Source: Blastococcus sp. DSM 46786 (GTDB lineage: Bacteria; Actinomycetota; Actinomycetes; Mycobacteriales; Geodermatophilaceae). From it: a stretch of 64,000 nt of DNA. Shown one piece after another: positions 44,640 to 53,843 of this stretch. Where the stretch lies: assembly GCF_900109665.1 (NCBI RefSeq), contig NZ_FOAO01000020.1, positions 1 to 64,000 of the forward strand. Direction: 5' to 3'. The translations under genes were made by a program, and so were the position numbers. Each line of letters starts with the position of its first letter. The first letter of the stretch is position 1. A model generated the notes under the pieces. The model had not been told where the DNA came from, made no database searches, and saw only the letters and a program-made list of their open reading frames with translations.

Positions 44640-46292
44640 GTGCCCGAGCAGCCGGAACTGACGATCCAGGGCTGGGGCCCGCGCCCCGCCACCCCGGGGG
44701 ACGAGAGCCCCGACGGCGTCCTGACCAAGGCCGCGCGCCGCTACCTGACCCGCGAGCTGGGCTGGGAACCGCGGGCCACGCCCCCCGCGGCGGTGGAGGA
44801 GATCCGGCTCGCCCCGTGCCGGCTGCCAGAGGAGGACCGCGCCGCGCTGGCCGGCCTGCTCGGCGAGGACCACGTGCGCACCGACCGCGACGCGCGGCTG
44901 CGGCGGGCCGGGGGCAAGAGCTACCTGGACCTGCTGCGCCGGCGGGAGGGCGACGCCTCCGACGCCCCCGACGCCGTCGCGCTGCCCGGCACCACCGAGG
45001 AGACGGCCGCGCTGCTGGCGCTGTGCGGCGAGCGCGGCATCGTCGTCGTCCCGTTCGGCGGGGGGACCAGCGTCGTCGGCGGGCTGGCCGGCGTCGACCC
45101 CGACGACCGGCCCGTGCTGGCGGTCGACCTGTCCCGCATGGCGTCGGTGCAGGCGCTGGACGTGCCCTCGTCGCTGGTCACCGTCGGGCCGGGCATGCGC
45201 GGGCCGGCGCTCGAGCAGGCGCTCGCCCGCGAGGGGCTGACCCTCGGCCACCTGCCGCAGAGCTGGGAGTTCGCCACCCTCGGCGGGTACGCGGCGACCC
45301 GCTCGGCGGGCCAGTCGTCCACCGGCGTCGGCCGGTTCGACGAGCTGGTCGCCGGCCTCACCCTGGCCACGCCGTCCGGGGTGCTGGAGCTCGGCCACCC
45401 GCCGGCGTCGGCCGCCGGGCCCGACCTGCTCGGCCTGGCGCTGGGCTCGGAGGGGACGCTCGGCGTCATCACCGGGCTGACGCTCCGGGTGCGCCCCAAG
45501 CCCACGGCCAGCTCCTACGAGGGCTGGTCGTTCCGCACGTGGGCGGCCGGGCTCGCCGCGCTCCAGCAGCTCGCCCGGCACGACCTGCTGCCCGACGTCG
45601 TCCGGCTCTCCGACACCGACGAGACGCGGGCGAACCTGCTCATGGCGGCCGGGGCCGGCGCCAGGGCGCTGCGCGGCAGCCTGCGGGCACGGGGGCGCGG
45701 CGAGGGCTGCCTGCTCGTCGTCGGCTGGGAGGGGGTGCCCGACCTGGTGCGCGCCCGTGTGCGCGCCGCGTCGTCGCTGCTGCGCGACGGCGGCGCCGTC
45801 CGGCTGGGCCGCCGGGTGGGCGACTCCTGGCGCCGGCACCGGTTCGAGGCGCCCTACCTACGCGACCGGCTCCTGGACGGCGGCCTGCTGGTCGAGACCC
45901 TGGAGACCGCGGCCACCTGGACGGCGCTGCCGGCCGTGTACGACGCCACGCGCCGGGCGCTGCAGGAGTCGCTGGCCCGCGGCGGGCACCGGCCGCTGGT
46001 GATGGCCCACGTCTCGCACGGGTACGCCACCGGCGCCTCGCTCTACTTCACCGTGATCGCCGACCGCGACGACGCGCTGCCCATCCAGCAGTGGCTCTCC
46101 GCGAAGCGGGCCGCCACCGATGCGCTGCTGGCCGCGGGCGGGACGCTCACCCACCACCACGCCGTCGGGGCCGACCACCGGCCGTGGCTCGAGCGCGAGG
46201 TGGGGCCGCTCGGCGTCGAGGTGCTGCGGGCGGTCAAGCAGCGGCTGGACCCCCACGGCGTCTGCAACCCCGGCGTCCTGCTCCCCGACTGA
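44640..46292 (+). CDS. FAD-binding oxidase, alkyldihydroxyacetonephosphate synthase-like
   Basis: A 550-residue flavoprotein with an FAD_binding_4 domain (VVVPFGGGTSVVGGLAGV near 150, LGHLPQSWEFATLGGYAATR, SAGQSSTGVGRFDELVAGL). The C-terminal FAD-oxidase part ends RLDPHGVCNPGVLL. The ATRSAGQSSTGVGR stretch is characteristic of alkylglycerone-phosphate synthase homologues of Actinobacteria (Rv2251 group). Divergent pairing with glpD, as in mycobacteria, fits a role around dihydroxyacetone phosphate or ether-like lipids; this is inference. GTG at 44640 immediately precedes PEQPELTIQGWG. Confidence 0.87.
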   Translation: MPEQPELTIQGWGPRPATPGDESPDGVLTKAARRYLTRELGWEPRATPPAAVEEIRLAPCRLPEEDRAALAGLLGEDHVRTDRDARLRRAGGKSYLDLLRRREGDASDAPDAVALPGTTEETAALLALCGERGIVVVPFGGGTSVVGGLAGVDPDDRPVLAVDLSRMASVQALDVPSSLVTVGPGMRGPALEQALAREGLTLGHLPQSWEFATLGGYAATRSAGQSSTGVGRFDELVAGLTLATPSGVLELGHPPASAAGPDLLGLALGSEGTLGVITGLTLRVRPKPTASSYEGWSFRTWAAGLAALQQLARHDLLPDVVRLSDTDETRANLLMAAGAGARALRGSLRARGRGEGCLLVVGWEGVPDLVRARVRAASSLLRDGGAVRLGRRVGDSWRRHRFEAPYLRDRLLDGGLLVETLETAATWTALPAVYDATRRALQESLARGGHRPLVMAHVSHGYATGASLYFTVIADRDDALPIQQWLSAKRAATDALLAAGGTLTHHHAVGADHRPWLEREVGPLGVEVLRAVKQRLDPHGVCNPGVLLPD

Positions 46293-46355
46293 CGGCGGTG
46301 TTGATCAGGCCGGCGGCGCCGGGGGCCGGGGTCAGGGGCCCGCGACGCCGGCGGC

Positions 46356-46371
46356 GAGCCCGGGCGGGCTC
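46356..46371. terminator. Small GC hairpin between convergent flavoprotein genes
   Basis: GAGCCC GGGC GGGCTC is a perfect hairpin whose right arm overlaps the stop codon of the minus-strand gene. It lies in a short convergent gap (46293-46369). It is only a candidate. Confidence 0.35.
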
Positions 46372-47818
46372 AGATGGCGTGGCCGAACGAGAAGACGCGC
46401 TCCGGGTCGACCGCCGCCTTCACGTCGGCCAGCCGCTGGTGGACGCCCGGCGGGTAGGCCGCGGCGACCTCCCCGGGCCCCGACACGTCACCCAGGAAGT
46501 TGACCACCGTCTCCGGTGACCTCCAGGGTCCGAGCGCGGCGAGCACGCCCCGCACCGCGGCCGGCACCACGTGGGCCAGCTCCGGGATGCCCGGCCCGAT
46601 GGCGTACACCGCGTAGGCACCGCTGCGCCCGGCGACGGCGTTGGGCACCGGCGCCGGGCGGGCCAGCGCTCCACCCATCAGCCGCACCTCGAGCATGGCC
46701 AGCGGGATGTCGAGCTGCGGGCCCGCGGCGCCCAGCAGCGCGTCCACGGTCTCCTCGGTCAGGTCGGCGAGCAGCATGCCCTTCTCCCACGCCGGCATCG
46801 GGTCGACCGGGTCCATGTGGATGGCGTCGGTCTCGTCGGTGCGGATCGGCCCGATGAAGCTCAGCAGGGCCCGCCCGGCCGCGCGCATCGGGGCGACCAG
46901 CCGCTCGCCCTCGTCGAAGTCCGTGCCGCAGTAGGCGTAGCGCAGGTGGACGGCGGTCTGCCCGCGCAGCGGCGGCGGCACGAACTCGGCATCGGGCATC
47001 CGGAGGATCGCCACCGAGGTGCTGACCTCCTCCGGCAGGGCGGGCGCCCACCGCCGGAAGGCGTGCAGCACCGCCGCCATGTCCTCGCCGGCGAAGAAGA
47101 TGCCGCCGGCGTAGAGGCCGGTCAGCGGCACCAGCTCCAGCTCCAGGGCGGTGACGACGCCGAAGTTCCCCTTGCCGCCCCGGACCGCCCAGAACAGCTC
47201 GGGCTCGGAGTCGGCGGACAGCGTGCGCTGCCGGCCGTCGGCGGTGACGATCTCGACCGCGCGGACGTGGTCGGCGGCGAAGCCGTGCTTGCGGCCGAGC
47301 GAGCCCAGCCCGCCGCCGAGCGTGTACCCCACGACCCCGACGTCGGACGACGAGCCGCACAGCCCCGCCAGGCCGAACTCGGCCGCGGACTCCACCAGCC
47401 GCTTCCACTTCACCCCGGCCTCGACGCGGACGGTGCGCCGCTCGGGGTCGATGAACAGGCCCTGCATCCGGCGGGTGGTGATCATCATCGAGCCGGCGGC
47501 GTTGCGCACCGGGCCGTGGCCGGTGGCCTGGACGGCGACGCGCAGGCCGCGGGCGACGGCCCAGGAGACGGCGGCGGCGACGTCCGCGGCGCACGTGGCG
47601 CCGACCGCGATCGCCGGGGTGTGCTGCACCGCGACGTTCCAGGTGGCCACCTCCGCGGCCAGCCCGTCGTCGCCGGCGGCGTAGACGGGGCCGTGGACCA
47701 GGCCGCGGAGCTCGTCGACGTCGGCCGCCGGGAAGGGCGGGACGAGGCTGTCGATGGCGTCGGCGTCCAGGAGGGCGACGGATTGCTCGGGCTCGCGGGG
47801 GAGCTCGGTGAGGGACAT
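46370..47818 (-). CDS. BBE-domain FAD-dependent oxidoreductase
   Basis: A 482-residue flavoprotein of the berberine-bridge/6-hydroxynicotine oxidase type. The FAD_binding_4 domain has RVAVQATGHGPVRNAAGSMM, whose His is the usual covalent flavin site. GLCGSSSDVGVVGYTLGGGLG sits at the second attachment region. WAVRGGKGNFGVVTALELEL follows, and the BBE tail ends RLADVKAAVDPERVFSFGHA. Whether the cysteine near CGSSS gives a bicovalent flavin is uncertain, because the normal CPTVG-like context differs. Such enzymes often belong to secondary metabolism. It is divergent from a SARP regulator. Confidence 0.88.
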   Translation of the reverse strand: MSLTELPREPEQSVALLDADAIDSLVPPFPAADVDELRGLVHGPVYAAGDDGLAAEVATWNVAVQHTPAIAVGATCAADVAAAVSWAVARGLRVAVQATGHGPVRNAAGSMMITTRRMQGLFIDPERRTVRVEAGVKWKRLVESAAEFGLAGLCGSSSDVGVVGYTLGGGLGSLGRKHGFAADHVRAVEIVTADGRQRTLSADSEPELFWAVRGGKGNFGVVTALELELVPLTGLYAGGIFFAGEDMAAVLHAFRRWAPALPEEVSTSVAILRMPDAEFVPPPLRGQTAVHLRYAYCGTDFDEGERLVAPMRAAGRALLSFIGPIRTDETDAIHMDPVDPMPAWEKGMLLADLTEETVDALLGAAGPQLDIPLAMLEVRLMGGALARPAPVPNAVAGRSGAYAVYAIGPGIPELAHVVPAAVRGVLAALGPWRSPETVVNFLGDVSGPGEVAAAYPPGVHQRLADVKAAVDPERVFSFGHAI

Positions 47819-48169
47819 GCGGATTCCTCTTCGCTGCCGCGGCGGTCACCGCGGGTGGGGCACCGCGGGCGGGCCGCGGCTTCTCGGGACGGGAGAAGCC
47901 TGCGGGGCTCCCCTTGCCGGGCACTTGGAGCCGACTTGGACGCCGACTTGCAGGGAGACCCGGCGCTTCCCCGCCTCTGGCCGGGGTGCGGCCGGTCGAC
48001 CGTCCGTGCAGCCGCGCCGTGACCCGGCTGGACGTCCGGCGGCCCGGCTCCACTTCCGGCCGGGACGGCCGGCAGGCCCGCCCCGGCCTCCCGCCCCGGG
48101 CAGGAGGCCGTGCGCCCACCGCGCAGGAAAGGGTCCCGCCGGGGACGGCGCGCTGGGAGCATCCGCGGC
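47819..48169. other. 351-base divergent intergenic region
   Basis: It lies between the BBE oxidoreductase and the SARP gene. It contains a hairpin GGCTTCTC (47878-47885) with GAGAAGCC (47893-47900) and, next to it, three direct ACTTG repeats. Beyond 47960 it is GC-rich with no recognised gene or RNA. Confidence 0.6.
47923..47950 (+). promoter_or_regulatory. Direct repeats of ACTTG at helical spacing, possible SARP box
   Basis: ACTTG occurs at 47923, 47934 and 47946, the second and third preceded by CCG, with periods of 11 and 12 bases. SARP proteins are known to bind direct heptamer repeats spaced by 11 bases on one DNA face. The location beside a SARP gene and its divergent oxidoreductase fits an operator; the assignment is inference. 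Confidence 0.5.
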
Positions 48170-51100
48170 GTGCGCTTCCGAGTCCTCGGACCGCTCGAGG
48201 TCACCGGTCCCGACGGCCGTCCCGTCGACGTGGGCGGCGCCAAGCCCCGGGCGCTGCTGACCCTGCTCCTGGCCGACGCCGACCGGGTCGTCGGCATCGA
48301 CCGGATCGTGAGCACGCTCTGGGGCGACGAGCCGCCCCCGACGGTCACCGGCACCCTGCAGGCCTACGTCTCCCACCTGCGGCGGGTGCTGGAGCCCGAC
48401 CGGGGCCCGCGCGAGGCGCCGACCGTGCTGATCACCCGCCCACCGGGCTACCTGCTGCGCGCCGGCGCCGACGACCTGGACGTGCTCCGCTTCACCCGGC
48501 TGATCGAGGCCGGTGACCGCGCGGTGGCCGATGGCGCGCCCGCGCGCGGGGTGGCCCTGCTGGACGAGGCGCTGGGCCTCTGGCGCGGGGAGCCGCTGGC
48601 CGAGTTGGGCGACCTGCCGGCGGCCGCGAGCGACCGGCTGCGGCTCACCGAGCTGCACGTGCGCGCCCGCGAACGGCGCTGCGACGCGCTGCTGGCCGTC
48701 GGCCGTCCCGAGGCCGCCGTCCCCGACCTGCAGCACCTGGTGGCCGAGCACCCCCTGCGCGAGCGGTTGTGGGCCCGCCTGGTCACCGCCCTGTACGCCG
48801 CCGACCGGCAGGCCGAGGCGCTCGACGCCTGCCGCCGGTGCGCCGAGCTGCTGCGCGACGAACTCGGCATCGACCCCGGGCCGGAGCTGCGCGACCTGGA
48901 GCAGGCGGTGCTGCGGCAGGACCCGCGGCTGCTGCAGCGGCTCCCCCGGCCGGTGCTGCCGCCCGCCCCCGCCCCCACGCCGAGCACCTCGGTCGACGCG
49001 CTGGTCGGCCGGCGGGCGGAGCTCGACCAGGTGCGCGCGGTCGCCGAGCAGGTGGCCGGCGGGCGGTCCGCCGTCGTCGTGCTCGAGGGCGAGGCCGGCA
49101 TCGGGAAGACCCGGCTGGCCGGGGCGATCGCCGACGGCGCCCGGCTGCTGGGCTGGCCGGTCGCGTGGAGCCGGTGCGCCGACGACACGGGTGCGCCGGC
49201 ACTGTGGCCGTGGACGCAGGTGCTCGAGCAGCTCGGCCAACCCCAGCTGGTCCCCGACGCGGCCGCACCCGGGGACGACGCCGACGCCGCCCGGTTCCGC
49301 CTGTTCCAGGACCTGCGCAGCCGGCTCACGGCGGCGGCGTCCCGCCCGGTGCTCGTCGTCCTCGAGGACCTGCAGGGCGCCGACACCACATCGGTGCAGC
49401 TGCTCGGGCTGCTCGTCCGCCACCTCCCCCGGGCGCCGGTGCTGCTCGTGGTCACCGCGCGGAGCGTCGGCGAGCGACTGCCCGAGGCCGTCGCGGACTG
49501 CCTGGCCCGGCTGGCCCGCGAGCCCGCCGTCACCTGCCTGCGGCTGCGCGGTCTGGACGCCGACGACGTCGCCGCGCTCCTGACCGCCCAGCTGGGCTCC
49601 CCCGGCGACCGGGCGCTGGCCACCGCCGTGCACGACCGCACCGGCGGCAACCCGTTCTTCGTCGTCGAGCTGTCGCGCTGGATGGTCGGCGCCCACGACC
49701 TCCACCTGGACGCCGTCCCGGTGCCACCGTCGGTCGGGGAGGTGCTGCGCACCCGGCTGGCCCGGCTGCCCGCGGGCGCCCGCGAGGTGCTGGAGGTGGC
49801 CGCCGTCGCCGGCCGCGAGGTGTCCCTGGGCCTGCTGGAGGCGGCCGGCACCTCCGTCGACGACGCGCTCATGGCGATGGACTCCGCCCTCGCCGTCGGC
49901 CTGGTGGTCGAGGGCGGGCGGCCGTGGAGCTGGCGGTTCGCCCACGCGCTGGTGCAGGAGGTGCTGGCCGGCGACCTGCCCGCGGTTCGGCGGGCGCGGC
50001 TGCACGCCCGCGTCGGCGAGGCGCTGGAGCGGCGGATCGCGACGTCGAGCGACGACGGGCTCGTGGAGCGGCTCACCCACCACTTCGTCGAGGCGCTCCC
50101 GGTGGTGGGGCCCGGCCCGGCGCTGCTCTACCTGGGCGCGGCCGCCGGTGCCGCGCGGGCCCGGCTGGCCCACGGCGAGGCCGCCGCGCACGGCCGGCGG
50201 GCCCTGCAACTGCTCGACCCGGAGGCGCCGGACGCCGCCCGCACCCGGCACGACCTGCTCACCGCGCTGGGCGGCGACCTGCTGCGCAGCGGCCAGCTCA
50301 CCGAGGCGCGCGAGGTGGTGGCCGAGGCGATCTGCCTGGCCCGCCAGCTCGACGACCGGGAGTGCCTGGCCGAGTCCGCGGCGGTCTGGGGCAGCGTCAC
50401 GCTGTGGAACTGGCGGCCGCACGGGGTGGTCGACGAGGACATGGTCGCCGTCCTGGAGGACCTGCTCGCCGAGCGCACCGACGGCGACGACCCGACCACC
50501 GCCCGGCTGCTGGGCACCCTGGGTGTCGAGCTCGCGTTCGGCCCGGACGACCGCGGGGTGCGGGCGGCCCAGCGGGCGGTCGCGATGGCCCGCCGGATCG
50601 GCGACCCCGAGCTGCTGGGGCGGACGCTGAACAACTTCAGCTTGGCGGTGTGGGGGCGGCCCGGGGCGGCCGAGCTGCGCCTCGCCGCGGCCGACGAGTC
50701 CCTCGAGCTCGCCGGGCGGGGGTTGCCGCGGCGCACCGAGTTCCTGGCGCACCTGCACCGGGCGGCGATCCGGCTGCACCTCGGCGACCTGGCCGGCTTC
50801 GAGGCCGACCACGACCAGGCCCGGCGGCTGGCGGTGTCGCTGAGCGGCCCCGAGGTGCGCCCGCACGTGCTGTGGCAGGCCGGCGGGCTGGCCTGGCTGC
50901 GCGGCGACGCCGACCGGGCGGAGGAGCTGACCACCGAGGCCTACGAGGTGTTCCGGCGGGTCACCCCGCACGCGCGGCACGCCTACGCGGCGCACCAGTT
51001 CACGCTGCGGCGGGCGGACCACCGCGAGGCCGCCACGCTTCCGCTGCTGGTCGAGACCGGGGACGAGGGCAACCCGCTGCTGCAGGAGATGGCGGTGCTG

Positions 51101-51490
51101 GCCGCGGCCGAGTCGGGCGACCTGGCCGAGGCGCGCCGGCTGCGCGCTCGCTGGGGCCGCACGCTGGTCCGGGACTGGGCCAGCGACGTCGCCCTCTACC
51201 TGCAGGCGGAGAGCTCGCTGTGGCTGGGCGACGAACCCGACTGGGCGGCGGCGCTGGCGTCGCTGCTCCCCTACCGCGGCCGGCAGGCGGTGCTCGGGAC
51301 GCCGTCGCTCACCCTCGGCGCCTACGACGAGCTGCTGGGCCGGATCGCCGAGCGGCTCGGTGACCCGGCCGGGGCGCGGCGGTGGTGGACGGCGGCGCGG
51401 GAGCAGGGCGGGCTCGTCGGTTCACCGCACCAGGTCGCGTTGGCCGAGACGCACCTGCGCCGGGTCGCGACCGAGCCGAGCCCCGCCTGA
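48170..51490 (+). CDS. Large SARP/AfsR-type regulator (BTAD-AAA-helical repeats)
   Basis: A 1106-residue regulator. An OmpR-like winged helix at the N-terminus (FRVLGPLEVTGPDGRPVDVG) leads into a BTAD domain (about 95-245: EALGLWRGEPLAELGDL, AEALDACRRCAELLRDELGI). An AAA/NTPase domain follows (about 275-560) with Walker A GEAGIGKT at 307-314 and Walker-B-like VLVVLEDLQGAD. The last 500 residues are TPR-like helical repeats. Such proteins integrate a signal through the STAND-type ATPase and activate promoters with direct repeats. GTG at 48170 was chosen by domain start. No biosynthetic cluster is visible apart from the divergent BBE oxidoreductase. Confidence 0.9.
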   Translation: MRFRVLGPLEVTGPDGRPVDVGGAKPRALLTLLLADADRVVGIDRIVSTLWGDEPPPTVTGTLQAYVSHLRRVLEPDRGPREAPTVLITRPPGYLLRAGADDLDVLRFTRLIEAGDRAVADGAPARGVALLDEALGLWRGEPLAELGDLPAAASDRLRLTELHVRARERRCDALLAVGRPEAAVPDLQHLVAEHPLRERLWARLVTALYAADRQAEALDACRRCAELLRDELGIDPGPELRDLEQAVLRQDPRLLQRLPRPVLPPAPAPTPSTSVDALVGRRAELDQVRAVAEQVAGGRSAVVVLEGEAGIGKTRLAGAIADGARLLGWPVAWSRCADDTGAPALWPWTQVLEQLGQPQLVPDAAAPGDDADAARFRLFQDLRSRLTAAASRPVLVVLEDLQGADTTSVQLLGLLVRHLPRAPVLLVVTARSVGERLPEAVADCLARLAREPAVTCLRLRGLDADDVAALLTAQLGSPGDRALATAVHDRTGGNPFFVVELSRWMVGAHDLHLDAVPVPPSVGEVLRTRLARLPAGAREVLEVAAVAGREVSLGLLEAAGTSVDDALMAMDSALAVGLVVEGGRPWSWRFAHALVQEVLAGDLPAVRRARLHARVGEALERRIATSSDDGLVERLTHHFVEALPVVGPGPALLYLGAAAGAARARLAHGEAAAHGRRALQLLDPEAPDAARTRHDLLTALGGDLLRSGQLTEAREVVAEAICLARQLDDRECLAESAAVWGSVTLWNWRPHGVVDEDMVAVLEDLLAERTDGDDPTTARLLGTLGVELAFGPDDRGVRAAQRAVAMARRIGDPELLGRTLNNFSLAVWGRPGAAELRLAAADESLELAGRGLPRRTEFLAHLHRAAIRLHLGDLAGFEADHDQARRLAVSLSGPEVRPHVLWQAGGLAWLRGDADRAEELTTEAYEVFRRVTPHARHAYAAHQFTLRRADHREAATLPLLVETGDEGNPLLQEMAVLAAAESGDLAEARRLRARWGRTLVRDWASDVALYLQAESSLWLGDEPDWAAALASLLPYRGRQAVLGTPSLTLGAYDELLGRIAERLGDPAGARRWWTAAREQGGLVGSPHQVALAETHLRRVATEPSPA

Positions 51491-51500
51491 CCCCGGGCAC

Positions 51501-51600
51501 CGCCCTGGCTCACCGTGCGGGGTCCTGGCTCACCGTTCCGGGTCCTGGCTCAGCGTCGACGGTGAGCCAGGACCCCCGATGTTCAGGTCACCTGATCAAC
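51501..51600 (+). repeat. 20-nt tandem units plus hairpin plus box (copy 2)
   Basis: Three 20-base units start at 51501, 51521 and 51541, each with CCTGGCTCA. The third pairs with its inverted copy: GGGTCCTGGCTCA at 51540-51552 with 51563-51575, 13 perfect pairs and a ten-base loop. The near-palindromic box GTTCAGGTCACCTGATCAAC occupies 51581-51600. The element lies between the convergent SARP and SDR genes and can act as terminator for both. Confidence 0.8.
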
Positions 51601-51610
51601 AGCGGCGTCG

Positions 51611-52378
51611 TCAGGAGGTGGTGGCGATCCCGCCGTCGACGGGGATGACGGCGCCGGTGACGTAGGCGCCCGCCCGCGAGGCGAGGTAGACGACGACGCC
51701 GGCCATGTCGTCGGGGCGGCCGATGCGGCCCAGCGGCGACTTCGCGGCGATCTCGGCCCCGAAGGCGTCGAGCGTGGCGGCCATCATCTTCGACTCGAAG
51801 GGCCCGGGGGCGACGGCGTTGACGGTGATGCCCCTGGGCCCGAGCTCCCTGGCCAGCACGCGGGTGAGCTGGTGCAGCCCGGCCTTGCTGGCCGCGTAGG
51901 AGTAGGTCGGCATCGGGTTGACGTGCAGGCCGTCGATGCTGCCGACGTTGACGATGCGCGCCGGGTCGCCCTCCGACGCCGCGGCCTCCAGCTTCGGCAG
52001 GAACGCCCGGGTGAGGAAGAACGGCGACTTCAGGTTGAGGTCGAGCAGCTTGTCCCAGGCCGACTCGGGGAAGGTCTCCAGCGGCTCGCCCCAGGTGGCG
52101 CCGGCATTGTTCACCAGCACGTGCACCCGCTCCTCGTGCCGGCCCACCTCCTCGGCGAGACGCGTGCACTCGGCCTCGGTGGAGAGGTCGGCCGGGATCG
52201 AGACGACGGTGCCGAACTCGGCGAGCTCCGCGGCGGCGGCCTCCCCGGCCTCGGCCTTGCGGGAGCTGATGTAGACCTTCGCCCCCGCCTGCAGCAGGCC
52301 GCGGGCCATCATCAGGCCGATGCCGCGGGTGCCCCCGGTGACCACGGCCACCTTGCCGGTCAGGTCGAACAGGTCCAC
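51611..52378 (-). CDS. Short-chain dehydrogenase/reductase (3-oxoacyl reductase-like)
   Basis: A 255-residue classical SDR. The cofactor loop is [17 protein letters not shown] (about 12-28), NNAG is at about 90, the catalytic serine is in VNVGSID, and the YxxxK pair is in [19 protein letters not shown] follows. It most resembles RhlG-like/FabG-like NADP reductases, so a 3-oxoacyl substrate is likely. The start is GTG at 52378. The element at 51501-51600 lies just past its stop. It is divergent from arginine deiminase. Confidence 0.9.
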   Translation of the reverse strand: MDLFDLTGKVAVVTGGTRGIGLMMARGLLQAGAKVYISSRKAEAGEAAAAELAEFGTVVSIPADLSTEAECTRLAEEVGRHEERVHVLVNNAGATWGEPLETFPESAWDKLLDLNLKSPFFLTRAFLPKLEAAASEGDPARIVNVGSIDGLHVNPMPTYSYAASKAGLHQLTRVLARELGPRGITVNAVAPGPFESKMMAATLDAFGAEIAAKSPLGRIGRPDDMAGVVVYLASRAGAYVTGAVIPVDGGIATTS

Positions 52379-52497
52379 TGGTACCTCCGGTTCGGCGTCG
52401 CGGCGCCGTCGTCGGCACCGACCCCGGCACCCTAACGAGGTGGGCGGAGCAGCCGTCCACGACGCCGTCCCCGCCGGCCTGTGCCAGCCTGGCGGTC

Positions 52498-53724
52498 ATG
52501 ATCGGATCCGCCGCGACCCCGGGGGCCACGAGCGAGGTCGGCCCGCTGCGCACGGTGATGCTGCACCGGCCCGGCCCCGAGCTGCGCCGGCTGACGCCGC
52601 GGAACAACGACGAGCTGCTCTTCGACGGCGTCCCCTGGGTGGCGCGGGCGCAGGACGAGCACGACGCGTTCGCCCGGGCGCTCGCCGACCGCGGCGTCGA
52701 GGTGCTGCACGTCGCCACGCTGCTGGCCGAGGTACTCGCCGTCCCCGCCGCCCGCGACGAGCTGATCGGCGCCGCCGTCGACGACCCCCGGCTCGGCGCC
52801 ACCCTGCAGCGCGACGCCACGCGGCACCTGGCCGCGCTCGCCCCCGAGGACCTGGCGACGGCGCTCATCGCGGGGCTGGCGCACGACGAGCTGCGCGGCT
52901 CGGGGCTCGCCTACCAGCTCATGGACCGCTCCGACTTCGTCGTCCCCCCGCTGCCCAACCTGCTGTTCACCCGCGACTCCTCGGTGTGGATCGGCGACGA
53001 GGTGGCGGTGACCTCCCTCGCCATGCCCGCGCGGCACCGGGAGAGCACGATCACCGCCGCCATCTACACCCACCACCCGCGGTTCGCCGGGGCCGAGCAG
53101 CTGTACGGGCCCGAGCTGGAGCACCTGGAGGGCGGGGACGTGCTGCTGCTGGCGCAGGGCGTGGTGGCCGTCGGCGTCGGCGAGCGGACGACGCCCGGCG
53201 GCGCGGAGCGGCTGGCCCGCCGGCTGTTCGCCCGCGGCCTGGCGCACACCGCGCTCGTCGTCCCCATCGCGCAGGAGCGGGCGACGATGCACCTGGACAC
53301 GATCGCCACGATGGTCGACGTCGACGCGATGGTCATGTACCCGGCGGTCGCCGACTCGCTGGCCGCCTGGACGGTGCGCGCGCCCGAGGGCTCCTCCCCC
53401 GAGGACGCCGGCACCACCGACCTCGCCGTCACCGGGCCCGAGCCGTTCGTCCGCGCGGCCGCGAGCGCGATGGGCATCGACAAGCTGCGGGTGATCGACA
53501 CCGGGCTGGACCCGGTCACCGCCGAGCGCGAGCAGTGGGACGACGGCAACAACACCCTCGCCCTGGCCCCGCGGCTGACGGTCGCCTACGAGCGCAACAC
53601 CGTCACCAACGCCGCGCTCGAGGCAGCCGGCATCGAGGTGGTGCGGATCGCGGGCTCCGAGCTCGGCAGCGGCCGGGGCGGCCCGCGCTGCATGTCCTGC
53701 CCGGTCTCCCGCGCCCCTCTCTGA
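52498..53724 (+). CDS. arcA: Arginine deiminase
   Basis: A 408-residue enzyme hydrolysing arginine to citrulline and ammonia. [15 protein letters not shown], the [10 protein letters not shown] metal-free guanidinium site, [10 protein letters not shown] and the terminal [12 protein letters not shown] with the nucleophilic cysteine at residue 398 are all present. The N-terminus [20 protein letters not shown] is standard. Ornithine carbamoyltransferase and carbamate kinase of the usual arc operon are absent; the next gene is an MFS transporter 119 bases away. No ribosome binding site is obvious before the ATG. Confidence 0.95.
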   Translation: MIGSAATPGATSEVGPLRTVMLHRPGPELRRLTPRNNDELLFDGVPWVARAQDEHDAFARALADRGVEVLHVATLLAEVLAVPAARDELIGAAVDDPRLGATLQRDATRHLAALAPEDLATALIAGLAHDELRGSGLAYQLMDRSDFVVPPLPNLLFTRDSSVWIGDEVAVTSLAMPARHRESTITAAIYTHHPRFAGAEQLYGPELEHLEGGDVLLLAQGVVAVGVGERTTPGGAERLARRLFARGLAHTALVVPIAQERATMHLDTIATMVDVDAMVMYPAVADSLAAWTVRAPEGSSPEDAGTTDLAVTGPEPFVRAAASAMGIDKLRVIDTGLDPVTAEREQWDDGNNTLALAPRLTVAYERNTVTNAALEAAGIEVVRIAGSELGSGRGGPRCMSCPVSRAPL

Positions 53725-53843
53725 GACTTCGCCGACGTCACGACCTGGGGACTTCTCCCGCGGGGGCTCCGACACGGCGGCGTCGATCACTACGCTGCCA
53801 ACTCTCCGCGCCGGGCCCGGCGCCTCGGGAAAGGGACGGCGCG

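Noticed and set aside
47846-51022. Very long minus-strand frame opposite the SARP gene
   Set aside because: It is an antisense shadow with Val/Gly/Gln/Arg-rich translation and no motifs; the SARP domains are unambiguous on the + strand.
48170-51490. SARP gene as marker of a biosynthetic gene cluster
   Set aside because: No PKS, NRPS, terpene or RiPP genes lie nearby; only one BBE flavoprotein is divergent from it.
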